Assembly: GCF_004000255.1 (NCBI RefSeq) | Contig: NZ_RCIQ01000021.1 | Location: 1-64,000 of the forward strand | Reading direction: 5' to 3' | DNA from: Nioella ostreopsis | GTDB taxonomy: Bacteria; Pseudomonadota; Alphaproteobacteria; Rhodobacterales; Rhodobacteraceae | DNA: 64,000 bases | Part shown: one piece after another, positions 54,035 through 62,343 of the stretch | How positions within the stretch are numbered: position 1 is the first letter of the stretch | Layout of the letters: each line of letters starts with the position of its first letter | The notes under the pieces: generated by a model | What the model was told of the DNA's origin: nothing | Database searches by the model: none | Seen by the model: only the letters and a program-made list of their open reading frames with translations | Made by a program: the position numbers and the translations under genes

Positions 54035-54443
54035 GTCAAATCTCCTTTTTCATGGTCGTGTCTATCGTCGTCGTCGCAAGGCGCGATCTCCTTGGGTTTT
54101 GGGTTGCACGGGATCAGCCCCGTGACAGGCATGCGCGACGGGCGGGATTGCCGGTCGCGGAATATGGGGCGGGATCCGAGGCCGGTCCTGCCATACCCCC
54201 TTGCGGAGAAGAGCGGAGAGGCGCGCCACCCGGTTCGCGGGGCCCGTACCAGTATTGGCAGGGCCTGGCGAAGACAGGCGAACATGCGTCACGTCCTTCC
54301 CGGCGCGGGGCCAGGGCGAACGGCGTCCTTGTCCTCTGGCGCAACAGAGGATCCGGCCACCCCTCGCGGAGCAGCCCCGGAACCCATTTTGTCGAACCAC
54401 TCATGTGGCTGGTTTGAAGAACCAGTGCCCTCATCCGGGCTTT
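54035..54443. other. 409-bp gap between the SPFH gene and the tRNA
   Basis: No gene can be supported. Frames on both strands exist, but all are GC-driven. The notable contents are a minimal reading frame at 54062-54079 and a stem CTGGTT-cttca-AACCAG close to the tRNA 3' end. It may be the long leader of the SPFH mRNA. Confidence 0.5.
54062..54079 (-). other. Possible five-codon leader frame with four CGA codons
   Basis: TTG CGA CGA CGA CGA TAG preceded at eight bases by AAGGAG. Four tandem arginine CGA codons behind a good ribosome site and ending about 25 bases before the SPFH ATG could act as a translational leader. It is too short for statistical support. Confidence 0.2.
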
Positions 54444-54519
54444 TGGAGCGAAAAGCAGGAATTGAACCTGCGCCACTCGGAGTTACAGTCCGATGCTCTA
54501 CCAATTGAGCTATTTTCGC
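54444..54519 (-). tRNA. tRNA with GUA anticodon (Tyr), class I shape
   Basis: 76 bases with encoded CCA. On the minus strand: acceptor GCGAAAA/TTTTCGC, D arm GCTC-AATTGGTA-GAGC, anticodon arm TCGGA-CTGTAAC-TCCGA (anticodon GTA), five-base variable loop, T arm GCAGG-TTCAATT-CCTGC. All stems are perfect and invariant positions fit. Bacterial tRNA-Tyr normally has a long variable arm and A73; this one has a short arm and U73. So the anticodon says Tyr, the body does not. Confidence 0.88.
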
Positions 54520-54600
54520 GTGACGTTTGGATGTCACGTTGGCACCGACCTCGGTCTCTGGCCCTGGCATACGGGGATCGGCAGCGCCGCCCGCACCGGA

Positions 54601-54667
54601 GGGGTGATCACCCCCTGCCGCAAGGGCCAGCCCGTCTGGCTGGTGAGGCGGGTGATACGGCAGGGGG
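54601..54667. other. Competing hairpins upstream of the tRNA
   Basis: CCCCCTGCCG (54611-54620) can pair with CGGCAGGGGG (54658-54667), enclosing GCCAG-cccgt-CTGGC (626-640 of the same block). The perfect palindrome GGGGTGATCACCCC (54601-54614) uses some of the same bases. The two folds exclude each other. Confidence 0.6.
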
Positions 54668-54690
54668 CTGAACCGCTCAACATGTGATTT

Positions 54691-54746
54691 GGTGTAACAA
54701 TTACACCGTTACTACTGCGCAACAATATTGCGAGTGTGCGCAACAA
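54691..54746. promoter_or_regulatory. Inverted repeat plus 21-bp-spaced direct repeats
   Basis: GGTGTAA-CAA-TTACACC (54691-54707) is followed by two TGCGCAACAA copies (54716 and 54737), 21 bp apart, two helical turns. This looks like a binding region for one or two regulators of the downstream tRNA/SPFH unit, but no factor can be named. Confidence 0.5.
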
Positions 54747-54749
54747 ATG

Positions 54750-54775
54750 AAAAGGGCGCCCCCTGCGGGACGCCC
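54750..54775 (-). terminator. Terminator after trpB
   Basis: On the minus strand GGGCGTCCC, four-base loop, GGGGCGCCC (one wobble), then TTTT. It lies 41 bases after the trpB stop. Confidence 0.8.
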
Positions 54776-54815
54776 TGTCGATGCCATCTGACCGGGGTCA
54801 GACTTTCGCGATGTT

Positions 54816-56048
54816 TCAATCCGCCTCGGCCATCTCGAAGCCAAGATGTTTCGCCACCGTGAAGATATCCTTGTCGCCGCGCCCGCACATGTTCATGCAG
54901 ATGATGTGATCCTTCGGCAGATCCGGGGCGATCTTGATCACATGGGCCAGCGCGTGGGACGGCTCCAGCGCCGGGATGATCCCCTCCTGCTCACAGCAGA
55001 GCTGGAAGGCTGCGAGCGCCTCCTTGTCGGTGATCGAGACGTACTGAGCGCGGCCGATTTCATGCAGCCAGCTGTGTTCGGGGCCGATGCCGGGGTAATC
55101 CAGACCCGCAGAAATAGAGTAGCCTTCAAGGATCTGCCCGTCATCGTCCTGCAACAGATAGGTGCGGTTTCCATGCAGCACGCCGGGACGACCGCCAGTC
55201 AGCGAGGCGCAATGTTCCATCTTGGCGTTCACGCCCTTGCCGCCGGCCTCGACGCCGATGATGTTGACCGATTTGTCATCGAGGAAGGGGAAGAACAGGC
55301 CCATTGCGTTCGACCCGCCACCGATGGCGGCGATGATCGTGTCGGGCAGGCGGCCCTCACGCTCCAGCATCTGCGCCTTGGCTTCCTTGCCGATGATCTG
55401 CTGGAAATCGCGGACCATGGCGGGGTACGGGTGCGGGCCGGCCACGGTGCCGATGCAGTAGAACGTGTCGCGCACATTGGTCACCCAATCGCGCAGGGCA
55501 TCGTTCATGGCGTCCTTCAGCGTGCCGCGGCCAGAAGTGACAGGGACGACTTCTGCCCCCAGAAGGCGCATCCGGAAGACGTTGGGTTTCTGCCGCTCCA
55601 CATCATGCGCGCCCATGTAGACCACGCATTTCAGACCGAACTTGGCGCAAACGGTGGCGGTGGCAACGCCGTGCTGTCCTGCGCCGGTTTCCGCAATGAT
55701 CCGGGTCTTGCCCATTCGGCGGGCCAGGATGATCTGGCCGAGGACGTTGTTGATCTTGTGTGCGCCCGTATGGTTCAGCTCGTCGCGCTTCATGTAGATC
55801 TTGGCCCCACCCAGATGCTCGGTCAGGCGGTCGGCAAGATAGAGCGGGCTGGGACGACCGACATAATGGGTCCACAGATCATTCATTTCGGCCCAGAAGC
55901 TGTCATCGGTCTTGGCGAACTCGTACTGCTTTTCCAGTTCCAGGATCAGCGGCATCAGCGTTTCCGATACGAAGCGCCCGCCGAAATCGCCGAAGCGACC
56001 GTTTTCGTCGGGGCCCGTCATGAAGGAATTGATCAGGTCTTCGGCCAT
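54816..56048 (-). CDS. trpB: Tryptophan synthase beta subunit
   Basis: A 410-residue TrpB that joins indole and serine to make tryptophan. Lys98 in [12 protein letters not shown] is the PLP lysine; [13 protein letters not shown] binds the PLP phosphate. Length and order are normal. I chose ATG 56048 (MAEDLINSF) because AAGGA lies eight bases upstream; ATG 56057 would add three residues. trpA is not in the window. Between this gene and the small gene upstream lies a palindrome cluster. Confidence 0.97.
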   Translation of the reverse strand: MAEDLINSFMTGPDENGRFGDFGGRFVSETLMPLILELEKQYEFAKTDDSFWAEMNDLWTHYVGRPSPLYLADRLTEHLGGAKIYMKRDELNHTGAHKINNVLGQIILARRMGKTRIIAETGAGQHGVATATVCAKFGLKCVVYMGAHDVERQKPNVFRMRLLGAEVVPVTSGRGTLKDAMNDALRDWVTNVRDTFYCIGTVAGPHPYPAMVRDFQQIIGKEAKAQMLEREGRLPDTIIAAIGGGSNAMGLFFPFLDDKSVNIIGVEAGGKGVNAKMEHCASLTGGRPGVLHGNRTYLLQDDDGQILEGYSISAGLDYPGIGPEHSWLHEIGRAQYVSITDKEALAAFQLCCEQEGIIPALEPSHALAHVIKIAPDLPKDHIICMNMCGRGDKDIFTVAKHLGFEMAEAD

Positions 56049-56121
56049 GGCGGTCATCCTTGCAGGGTCATCTGACCTGTCCTATGCGAGCATCGGCGTG
56101 GGGACAAGAGCGGGCGGTGGA

Positions 56122-56213
56122 AAGGCGTTTCGAAACGCCTTGAAAAACGCGGTTTCGAAACCGCGTGGGAAGCCGCTTCGAAGCGGCTTGTCCAAGGGCC
56201 TTCGAAGGCCCTT
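56122..56213. repeat. Cluster of four perfect 20-bp palindromes with TTCGAA centre
   Basis: AAGGCGTTTCGAAACGCCTT (56122-56141), ACGCGGTTTCGAAACCGCGT (56147-56166), AAGCCGCTTCGAAGCGGCTT (56170-56189), AAGGGCCTTCGAAGGCCCTT (56194-56213). The middle two are identical to units at 18017 and 18042, and the last differs from 17996-18014 by one base. It starts exactly after the stop of the 76-residue gene and ends 74 bases before trpB. Confidence 0.92.
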
Positions 56214-56444
56214 TCACCGCACTCGACGAATCGGTGCACCATTGCAGAACACGACGAAGTGGCGTCCATTCTCGACCGCCTGAAACCCTTTCTGTTCCAG
56301 CGCGCGGGCAAAGGCCTGACGCCCTACTAGCCGTTCCACATCGCGGATCTGGCGTTTCACAATGCCGCCGCGCTGTGCCTCTTTCGAGGAAAAGATCTGA
56401 TCGAGCCAAAGGTCGGGGGTCAGGTATTGAGGTAGTTCAGCCAT
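56214..56444 (-). CDS. Small conserved protein of the trp region
   Basis: A 76-residue soluble protein: MAELPQYLTPDLWLDQIFSSKEAQRGGIVKRQIRDVERLVGRQAFARALEQKGFQAVENGRHFVVFCN. I believe it is conserved next to trpF/trpB in Rhodobacteraceae and sometimes carries the name of the isomerase by mistake; it has no TIM-barrel features. Function unknown. It is 45 bases downstream of the 111-residue gene, on the same strand. Confidence 0.72.
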   Translation of the reverse strand: MAELPQYLTPDLWLDQIFSSKEAQRGGIVKRQIRDVERLVGRQAFARALEQKGFQAVENGRHFVVFCNGAPIRRVR

Positions 56445-56489
56445 GCGAGGCAGACTAACCCTACGTGGTTAAAACTGGGTAAATGGCGC

Positions 56490-56825
56490 CTACCGGCAAA
56501 GCAGCCGTTCAAACGCCGCAATGCAGCTTCGCGGTTCGAAGAAAGGGGACCGGGTTTCCACCGTCGCAAAGAGATAGCGATTCTCGTAATCGAAAGAGAT
56601 CACCCCCTCGAGCAGCCGGGCGCAGTTCGCGGGCGTCACCTGACAGGCCGCAAGGGCCGTTTGTGCCGCGCCATTCTCTGCGGAAATGATCGAGCCATCG
56701 GCGATTTCTTCGGCCACCATGTCGCGATAGAGCTCCCGCACCTCTTCGACCGAAGGCCGGGTCGCGAAGGCGGCTCCCGCGGCAGCGATCAGCGCATAAA
56801 TCACCAGTTTCCCGAGAAAGCCCAT
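56490..56825 (-). CDS. Small exported protein, unknown function
   Basis: A 111-residue protein with a hydrophobic N-terminus ([21 protein letters not shown]) that is a signal peptide or anchor. The mature part has four cysteines (in ACQVTPANC, RSCIAAF and LLCR) that could pair in the periplasm. I recognise no family. Its start overlaps the trpF stop by one base (TGATG), so it is translated with trpF. Confidence 0.7.
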   Translation of the reverse strand: MGFLGKLVIYALIAAAGAAFATRPSVEEVRELYRDMVAEEIADGSIISAENGAAQTALAACQVTPANCARLLEGVISFDYENRYLFATVETRSPFFEPRSCIAAFERLLCR

Positions 56826-57466
56826 CAGTCCCTCACCGCTGCGGAAAAGCGCTGCATCAGCACTGCATCCTTCACCCCCGGCGCGCGCTCCACGCCCGAA
56901 GACACATCGACCTGCTTCGCACCGGTCAGGCGCACGGCGTCGGCCACATTGTCCGGTGTCAGCCCGCCTGCCAGCATCCAGGGACGGGTCCAGTATTTCC
57001 GATCGGCCAGCAGGCGCCAGTCGAAGGCCAGCCCGTTGCCGCCCGGCAGATCCGCCCCTTTCGGCGGTTTCGCGTCGATCAGCAGCTGGTCGGCGACCGT
57101 CGAATAGGCGTCAATCGCGGCCAGATCGCCGGCCTCCGCCACACCGATCGCCTTCATCACCGGCAGCCCGTAGCGCGCCTTGATCTCGGCCACGCGGTCC
57201 GGGCTTTCGTGCCCGTGCAGCTGCAACATGTCGAGCGGAACCCGCGCCGTGATGGCATCGAGCGTGGCGTCATCCGCATTGACGCTCAGCAGAACCTTGG
57301 CCAGACCCAAAGGCACATCGACCGCCAGCGTCGCCATCGGCTCGATCTCCAGATGCCGGGGCGATTTGGCGAAATGCACGAAGCCCACATAACGCGCACC
57401 GGCCTCATGGGCGGCAGCGACATCCTCTTGCCGGGTCAACCCGCAGAATTTGACGGCAATGGCCAT
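56825..57466 (-). CDS. trpF: Phosphoribosylanthranilate isomerase
   Basis: A 213-residue TIM barrel that converts phosphoribosylanthranilate to the deoxyribulose form in tryptophan synthesis. [11 protein letters not shown] has the general base Cys8, [10 protein letters not shown] carries the general acid Asp, and [13 protein letters not shown] is the phosphate-binding loop. It lies nine bases after lapA. The trpF-...-trpB order is usual here. Confidence 0.96.
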   Translation of the reverse strand: MAIAVKFCGLTRQEDVAAAHEAGARYVGFVHFAKSPRHLEIEPMATLAVDVPLGLAKVLLSVNADDATLDAITARVPLDMLQLHGHESPDRVAEIKARYGLPVMKAIGVAEAGDLAAIDAYSTVADQLLIDAKPPKGADLPGGNGLAFDWRLLADRKYWTRPWMLAGGLTPDNVADAVRLTGAKQVDVSSGVERAPGVKDAVLMQRFSAAVRD

Positions 57467-57475
57467 GCGCGGGCG

Positions 57476-57820
57476 TCAGTCTTCCAGAAGGGCGAGAACC
57501 TCGTCCTTGCCCCGGTTGGCCTCGCCCCGCAGGCTCTGCACTTCCCGTGCCAGCTGGTCACGTTCCTTGCGCTGCGCCTTGGCTTCGGCCCGCTGCTTGT
57601 GCTCGCGGAACCATTCCCAGACGAACCCGATCAGCAACCCCGCCAGAATGCCCCCGAGAATCACGAGAAACAGCGGCAGGGTGATCGCGTAATTCCAGTT
57701 CACCCATTCCGCCAGATTGTGGGGCAGCACGGTCAGCGTCACCGGCTCGACATTGGCGAGCGAAACCAGCACCAGCGCAATGCCGATGACAGCCAAAAAC
57801 AGGTATTTGATGTATTTCAC
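57476..57820 (-). CDS. lapA: LapA-domain inner-membrane protein
   Basis: A 114-residue protein with two membrane helices (about 4-24 and 45-67) and a cytoplasmic coiled-coil rich in Arg/Glu (FREHKQRAEAKAQRKERDQLAREVQSLRGEA). In E. coli LapA acts with LapB in control of LPS synthesis; here only the LapA-like domain (DUF1049) is visible and no lapB follows. It starts three bases after the ihfB stop. Confidence 0.85.
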   Translation of the reverse strand: MKYIKYLFLAVIGIALVLVSLANVEPVTLTVLPHNLAEWVNWNYAITLPLFLVILGGILAGLLIGFVWEWFREHKQRAEAKAQRKERDQLAREVQSLRGEANRGKDEVLALLED

Positions 57821-57823
57821 CGT

Positions 57824-58114
57824 TCAGGAACCTTCCAAACCGTTCAACCTGTCGCGCAACAGCTTGCCGGCCTTGAAGAAGGGAACGTGCTTCTCTTCCA
57901 CCTGGACACTTTCACCGGTGCGCGGATTTCGTCCAATCCTCGCATCCCGCTTCTTCACGGAAAACGCGCCGAAACCGCGCAGTTCCACGCGGTCGCCTTT
58001 CGACAGTGCCCCGATGATCTCTTCGAAAATTGCACTGACGATCATCTCGACCTCACGCAGGGTGAGGGACGGATTTTCGTCAGCCAGCTTTTGGATCAGT
58101 TCCGAACGTATCAT
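57824..58114 (-). CDS. ihfB: Integration host factor beta subunit
   Basis: A 96-residue DNA-bending protein. [33 protein letters not shown] is the HU/IHF N-terminus, [10 protein letters not shown] holds the intercalating proline, and [17 protein letters not shown] ends it. ATG 58114 was chosen; the long upstream frame is not coding. It pairs with IHF-alpha encoded elsewhere. It begins an ihfB-lapA-trpF operon. Confidence 0.96.
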   Translation of the reverse strand: MIRSELIQKLADENPSLTLREVEMIVSAIFEEIIGALSKGDRVELRGFGAFSVKKRDARIGRNPRTGESVQVEEKHVPFFKAGKLLRDRLNGLEGS

Positions 58115-58147
58115 CCAAACCCCCTGGCCGCGGTTTCCTGAGTCCTG

Positions 58148-58176
58148 ACTATAAGCGCAAAGCGGCCTCGGGGGAA
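58148..58176 (-). promoter_or_regulatory. Promoter for ihfB
   Basis: The -10 box TATAGT (58153-58148) matches five of six positions; the -35 region (TTCCCC) is weak. It would start transcription about 25 bases before the ihfB ATG. Confidence 0.4.
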
Positions 58177-58319
58177 TTGAAAAGCCGTTGAAAATCCGGG
58201 GGAAATCGGCCGAACTGAGGCTCAACACGCAGCTTGCCGCCGTTCTTTTGCAAACATCTGCCGATGATGGCCCGTCAGGGCACCCGCCCCTTGAACCTGA
58301 TTCGGGGGGCTTAAACCGC

Positions 58320-58346
58320 AAAGGGCCCCGCGTTTCCGCGAGGCCC
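58320..58346 (-). terminator. Terminator after rpsA
   Basis: On the minus strand GGGCCTCGCG, four-base loop, CGCGGGGCCC (one wobble pair), then TTT. It separates rpsA from ihfB. Confidence 0.7.
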
Positions 58347-58369
58347 CCAATGCGTGTCTGACGCCGGTA

Positions 58370-60052
58370 TCAGTCGTCGTTACCCTTGAGCGCCGCGCCC
58401 AGGATATCGCCAAGAGACGCGCCGGAATCGGAGGAACCGTACTGTTCCACGGCTTCCTTCTCTTCCGCGATTTCGCGGGCCTTGATCGACAGACCCAGAC
58501 GGCGCGAACGGCCATCCACGTTGGTGACGCGGACGTCGATCTTGTCGCCGATCTGGAAGCGCTCAGGGCGCTGTTCGGCACGGTCGCGGCTGAGGTCGGA
58601 GCGGCGGATGAAGGACTTCATGCCTTCGTATTCCACTTCGATCCCGCCATCTTCGATCGCGGTGACGGCCACGGTGATGATCGAACCGCGCTTCACGCCA
58701 TCGACGGCATCGGCGAAGGGGTCACCTTCAACGGCCTTGATGGACAGCGAGATGCGTTCCTTGTCGGTGTCGACTTCGGAAACCACGGCCTGAACGACAT
58801 CGCCCTTGCGGTAGTTGCCGATCACGTCTTCGCCACGGCCTTCCCAGGTCAGGTCGGAGAGGTGAACCATGCCGTCGATGTCGTTGTCGAGACCAACGAA
58901 CAGACCGAATTCGGTGATGTTCTTGACTTCGCCTTCGACAACGGTGCCGACCGGGTACTGCTCTTCGAACACTTCCCAGGGGTTGCGCATGGTCTGCTTG
59001 AGACCGAGCGACACACGACGCTTGGCGGTGTCGATTTCCAGCACCATGACTTCAACCTCTTGCGAGGTGGACACGATCTTGCCGGGGTGCACGTTCTTCT
59101 TGGTCCAGGACATCTCGGACACGTGAACCAGACCTTCGACGCCGGGCTCCAGCTCCACGAACGCACCGTAATCGGTGATGTTGGTGACGCGGCCGGTATG
59201 GGTCGATTCCAGCGGGTACTTGCCTTCGACCAGGTTCCACGGATCTTCCTGCAGCTGCTTCATGCCGAGGCTGATACGGTGGGTTTCCTTGTTGACCTTG
59301 ATGACCTGCACCTTGACGGTTTCGCCAATGGACAGAACCTCTTTCGGGTCGTTCACGCGACGCCATGCCATGTCGGTGACATGGAGCAGGCCGTCAACGC
59401 CACCCAGATCGACGAAGGCGCCGTATTCGGTGATGTTCTTGACGACGCCGTCAACCACGTCGCCTTCAGAGAGCTTGCCGATAACCTCGGCGCGCTGCTC
59501 GGCGCGGGATTCTTCGAGGATCGCGCGGCGCGACACAACGATGTTGCCACGGCGACGGTCCATTTTCAGGATCTGGAACGGCTGCTTGAGGTTCATCAGC
59601 GGGCCGGCGTCGCGCACGGGGCGCACATCGACCTGCGAACCGGGCAGGAAGGCGACGGCGCCGCCGAGGTCGACAGTGAAGCCGCCCTTGACGCGACCGA
59701 AGATGGCGCCTTCGACGCGCTCTTCGTCGGCATATGCTTTTTCCAGACGATCCCAGGCGGCCTCGCGGCGGGCCATTTCGCGGCTGATGACAGCCTCGCC
59801 ACGGGCGTTCTCGACCGTGCGCAGGAAGACCTCGACCTCATCGCCGACAGCGATTTCGGGGGCTTCACCGGGATTTGCGAATTCTTTCAGATCAACGCGG
59901 CCTTCCATCTTGTAGCCGACGTCGATGATGGCCTGGCCCGCTTCAATCGCGATCACCTTGCCTTTGACAACAGACCCTTCTTCGGGCGTGTCGATTTCGA
60001 AGCTTTCGTTCAGAAGGGCTTCGAAGTCCTCCATAGATACGTTCTGAGCCAT
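58370..60052 (-). CDS. rpsA: 30S ribosomal protein S1
   Basis: A 560-residue S1 with six S1 (OB-fold) repeats from about residue 30 to 530, the last four showing the regular VxGxVxxIxxYGAFVxL pattern (e.g. VVDGVVKNITEYGAFVDLGGVDGLLHVTDMAW). It brings mRNA to the 30S subunit. The C-terminal 35 residues are acidic and probably disordered. It lies in the conserved aroA-cmk-rpsA-ihfB neighbourhood. Confidence 0.97.
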   Translation of the reverse strand: MAQNVSMEDFEALLNESFEIDTPEEGSVVKGKVIAIEAGQAIIDVGYKMEGRVDLKEFANPGEAPEIAVGDEVEVFLRTVENARGEAVISREMARREAAWDRLEKAYADEERVEGAIFGRVKGGFTVDLGGAVAFLPGSQVDVRPVRDAGPLMNLKQPFQILKMDRRRGNIVVSRRAILEESRAEQRAEVIGKLSEGDVVDGVVKNITEYGAFVDLGGVDGLLHVTDMAWRRVNDPKEVLSIGETVKVQVIKVNKETHRISLGMKQLQEDPWNLVEGKYPLESTHTGRVTNITDYGAFVELEPGVEGLVHVSEMSWTKKNVHPGKIVSTSQEVEVMVLEIDTAKRRVSLGLKQTMRNPWEVFEEQYPVGTVVEGEVKNITEFGLFVGLDNDIDGMVHLSDLTWEGRGEDVIGNYRKGDVVQAVVSEVDTDKERISLSIKAVEGDPFADAVDGVKRGSIITVAVTAIEDGGIEVEYEGMKSFIRRSDLSRDRAEQRPERFQIGDKIDVRVTNVDGRSRRLGLSIKAREIAEEKEAVEQYGSSDSGASLGDILGAALKGNDD

Positions 60053-60290
60053 GTGGCGTCTTTTTCCTTTAGCGGTTGTTTCTGGCCGTGCGGTTGTCTC
60101 CGCCGGTCTTGATTGATGTCCGCCTTCGGCGGAACGGGTTGGTCTTCACGGTCATTTCCCAAACGAATGAGGGCCGGGGGAAAACCCGACCCTGCCTGTG
60201 TGAGACGTTGACCGCCTGCTCGACGGGCGCTCTATAGCCACTGGGCAGGGAAAGAGCAAGCCCGAAGCGCCTGTAAATCAAGGGCCGGGA
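60053..60290 (-). promoter_or_regulatory. rpsA leader region
   Basis: 238 bases without a gene. It contains the promoter at 60231-60259 and a hairpin TCCGCC-ttc-GGCGGA at 60119-60133. With transcription from about 60225 the leader is about 170 bases, long enough for S1 feedback control, which is known for E. coli S1. Confidence 0.55.
60231..60259 (-). promoter_or_regulatory. Promoter for rpsA
   Basis: TTGCTC, 17 bases, TATAGA on the minus strand. Spacing is ideal and the -10 box is good. Confidence 0.6.
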
Positions 60291-61289
60291 TCAGCAGTAG
60301 CGCTCCGGTCCGATCCATTGTTCGTCCGAATAGCGATCTCCATGCGCCCAACCGGCGGGCAGCACTGCCTCTATGGCGGCAAGATCGGTTGTCGTCAGGG
60401 TCATGTTGGCCCCGGCGATATGCTGGCGGAAATGGGTCAGCGACCTTGTGCCGGGTATGGGCAGCACGTGGTCGCCCTGCGCCAGGGTCCAAGCAATGGC
60501 CAGTGCAGCGGCGCTGGTGCCCATTTCGGCGGCCAGGGCCCGGAAGGCATCGGTCGCGGCGATATTGGCGGGGTAGGTTTCCGCGCTGAAGCGCGGATTC
60601 GCGGCAAGGAATGGCAGATCCTGCACCGTCTCCCAACTGAGCGGCGTATCGGTCAGGAAGGACCGCCCGACCGGTGAAAAGGCCACGAATGTCGCCCCGA
60701 TCCGCGCGCATCCCTGAACAAGACCCAGATCCGGCGACCGGGTGGACAGCGAATATTCCGACTGGACCGCCGCAATCGGATGCACCGCATGGGCGCGGGC
60801 CAGGGTCGTGGGCGAGATTTCCGACAGGCCGATGGCCTTCGCCTTGCCTTTCCTGACCAAGGCTCCAAGCGCCTCGGCGCTTTCCTCGATGGGGCGCGAC
60901 TTGTCCCGGCGATGCGCATAGAAAAGGTCCACCGCTTCGACCCCGAGCCGCTTGAGGCTCGCGTCCAGTTCCGCCTCCAGATGCTCCAGATCGTTGCGGA
61001 AAATGCGGTTGCCCTCCCCGTCCCGCGTGATCGCGGCCTTGGTGGCGATGGTGAAGTGATTGCGCGCGTCAGGCCGGGCCTTCAGGTAGTCGCCGATCAC
61101 CCGCTCTGACCGCCCCATGCCATAGACATTGGCGGTATCCAGATGCGTCACGCCCGCCGCCATCGCCTCATCGAGAATGGCGAAGGAGTTCTCGTCCGTC
61201 GTGGCCCCGTAGAAATCGGAAAACGACATCGCCCCGTAGCCCAGGCAGGACACCATGGGGCCGGATTGGCCAAGCTTGATCTGTTTCAT
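60291..61289 (-). CDS. Aldo/keto reductase
   Basis: A 332-residue NADPH-dependent reductase of the AKR fold (Tas/YajO-like). The catalytic tetrad lies in HLDTANVYGMG (Asp, Tyr), TIATKAAI (Lys) and VDLFYAHRRD (His). Substrate unknown. Its ATG overlaps the cmk stop by one base (TGATG), and it sits between cmk and rpsA, which are usually adjacent. Confidence 0.88.
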   Translation of the reverse strand: MKQIKLGQSGPMVSCLGYGAMSFSDFYGATTDENSFAILDEAMAAGVTHLDTANVYGMGRSERVIGDYLKARPDARNHFTIATKAAITRDGEGNRIFRNDLEHLEAELDASLKRLGVEAVDLFYAHRRDKSRPIEESAEALGALVRKGKAKAIGLSEISPTTLARAHAVHPIAAVQSEYSLSTRSPDLGLVQGCARIGATFVAFSPVGRSFLTDTPLSWETVQDLPFLAANPRFSAETYPANIAATDAFRALAAEMGTSAAALAIAWTLAQGDHVLPIPGTRSLTHFRQHIAGANMTLTTTDLAAIEAVLPAGWAHGDRYSDEQWIGPERYC

Positions 61290-61897
61290 CAGGGCATCCT
61301 TTGGGAAATTGCCGTGATTGCCGCCACGAAAGCCTGCTCGATCGTCATATCCGAGGTGTCGATCATCACCGCGTCCTCGGCGGGCTTGAGGGGGGCGGTT
61401 GCCCGGGCGCTGTCACGCGCATCGCGTTCGCGCAGCTCCGCCAGCACCTCGTCAAACCCGATCTCGCGCCCATTCGCCACCAGTTCCTTGTGCCGCCGCG
61501 CCGCGCGGGTTTCATCCGACGCGGTGACATAGAGCTTCGCCTCCGCCTCGGGGCAGATCACCGTGCCGATGTCGCGCCCGTCCAGAACAGCGCCGCCCAA
61601 ACGCCGGGAAAAGGCGCGCTGAAAATCCAGCAGGGCCGCGCGCACCTCGGGGATCGCCGCAACCTTGCTGGCCGCCTGCGCGGCCTCTGCCCCGCGCAGG
61701 TCCGGGTGGTCCAGATCCTCGGCGCGCAGTGCCTCGGCCGCCGCGACCGGGTCTTCGCCATCCAGCATCCGCTGGCCCACGGCGCGATAGAGCAGCCCCG
61801 TGTCCAGATAGGCAAAGCCGAAATGATCCGCCACCGCCCGCGCGATGGTGCCCTTGCCCGCCGCGGCGGGCCCGTCGATTGCTACTGTAAATGCCAT
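61289..61897 (-). CDS. cmk: Cytidylate kinase
   Basis: A 202-residue CMP/dCMP kinase. The P-loop is [10 protein letters not shown] (8-17); [16 protein letters not shown] and [23 protein letters not shown] are the NMP-binding and core blocks. The protein is slightly shorter than E. coli Cmk. It lies 41 bases after the GFA gene pair and overlaps the aldo/keto reductase gene. Confidence 0.95.
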   Translation of the reverse strand: MAFTVAIDGPAAAGKGTIARAVADHFGFAYLDTGLLYRAVGQRMLDGEDPVAAAEALRAEDLDHPDLRGAEAAQAASKVAAIPEVRAALLDFQRAFSRRLGGAVLDGRDIGTVICPEAEAKLYVTASDETRAARRHKELVANGREIGFDEVLAELRERDARDSARATAPLKPAEDAVMIDTSDMTIEQAFVAAITAISQRMP

Positions 61898-61938
61898 GGC
61901 CTAGGGCTAATCCCGCCCGCGCCGCTGTGCAAGCCCGA

Positions 61939-62343
61939 TCAGTCCACGACCATTGTCGTCAGCGCAGGATCATAACCCTCGGCCTGCGGCACGCCTTTGG
62001 GGATCTCGTAGTAATCCCCCTTGTCAGCGCAAAAGATATGGCCTGCAATCTTCAGCCCGGTTGCGCCGTCGAGGCTTCCCGCGAAGATCGACAGGTTCTC
62101 GCCCGCGCCATCCCAGAAGAGGTTCGACCCGCAGGTGGCGCAGAAGCCTCTCCGCGCGGTTGCTGACGATTGGAACCACGTCACCTCGCCCGTCACCGCG
62201 ATCCGGTCTCGCCGGGCCGAGGTGGCGGCCACATGGTGGCCAGAGGTCTTGCGGCACTGGCTGCAATGGCAGGCGATCACGGGCCGAAGTGGTCCGGTCA
62301 CGATGAAATGGACAGCGCCGCAGAGGCAGGATCCGGTGGTCAT
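61939..62343 (-). CDS. GFA-family zinc protein (second copy)
   Basis: A 134-residue protein of the glutathione-dependent formaldehyde-activating family. Cys6, Cys8, Cys25, Cys27, Cys30, Cys68 and Cys71 (SCLCGA, CHCSQCRK, FCATCG) form the zinc sites. The family name is functional only for some members; the role here is unknown. It overlaps the first copy's stop (ATGA). Confidence 0.87.
   Translation of the reverse strand: MTTGSCLCGAVHFIVTGPLRPVIACHCSQCRKTSGHHVAATSARRDRIAVTGEVTWFQSSATARRGFCATCGSNLFWDGAGENLSIFAGSLDGATGLKIAGHIFCADKGDYYEIPKGVPQAEGYDPALTTMVVD

Larger units (their letters stand above)
54520..54815. other. 296-bp gap between tRNA and trpB with structured elements
   Basis: No gene is seen. 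It contains alternative hairpins (54601-54667), an inverted repeat and a direct repeat (54691-54746), and the trpB terminator (54750-54775). Confidence 0.5.

Noticed and set aside
54035-54443. Small genes in the SPFH leader (frames of 87 to 121 codons on both strands)
   Set aside because: Several overlapping frames exist on both strands with no ribosome site or motif; the pattern is that of GC-rich noncoding DNA.
52949-54508. 519-codon open frame on the plus strand
   Set aside because: Antisense to the SPFH gene and runs into the tRNA; no coding support.
54289-54570. 93-codon frame with AQLVEHRTVTPSGAGSIPAF
   Set aside because: This is a translation of the tRNA gene, a common false gene.
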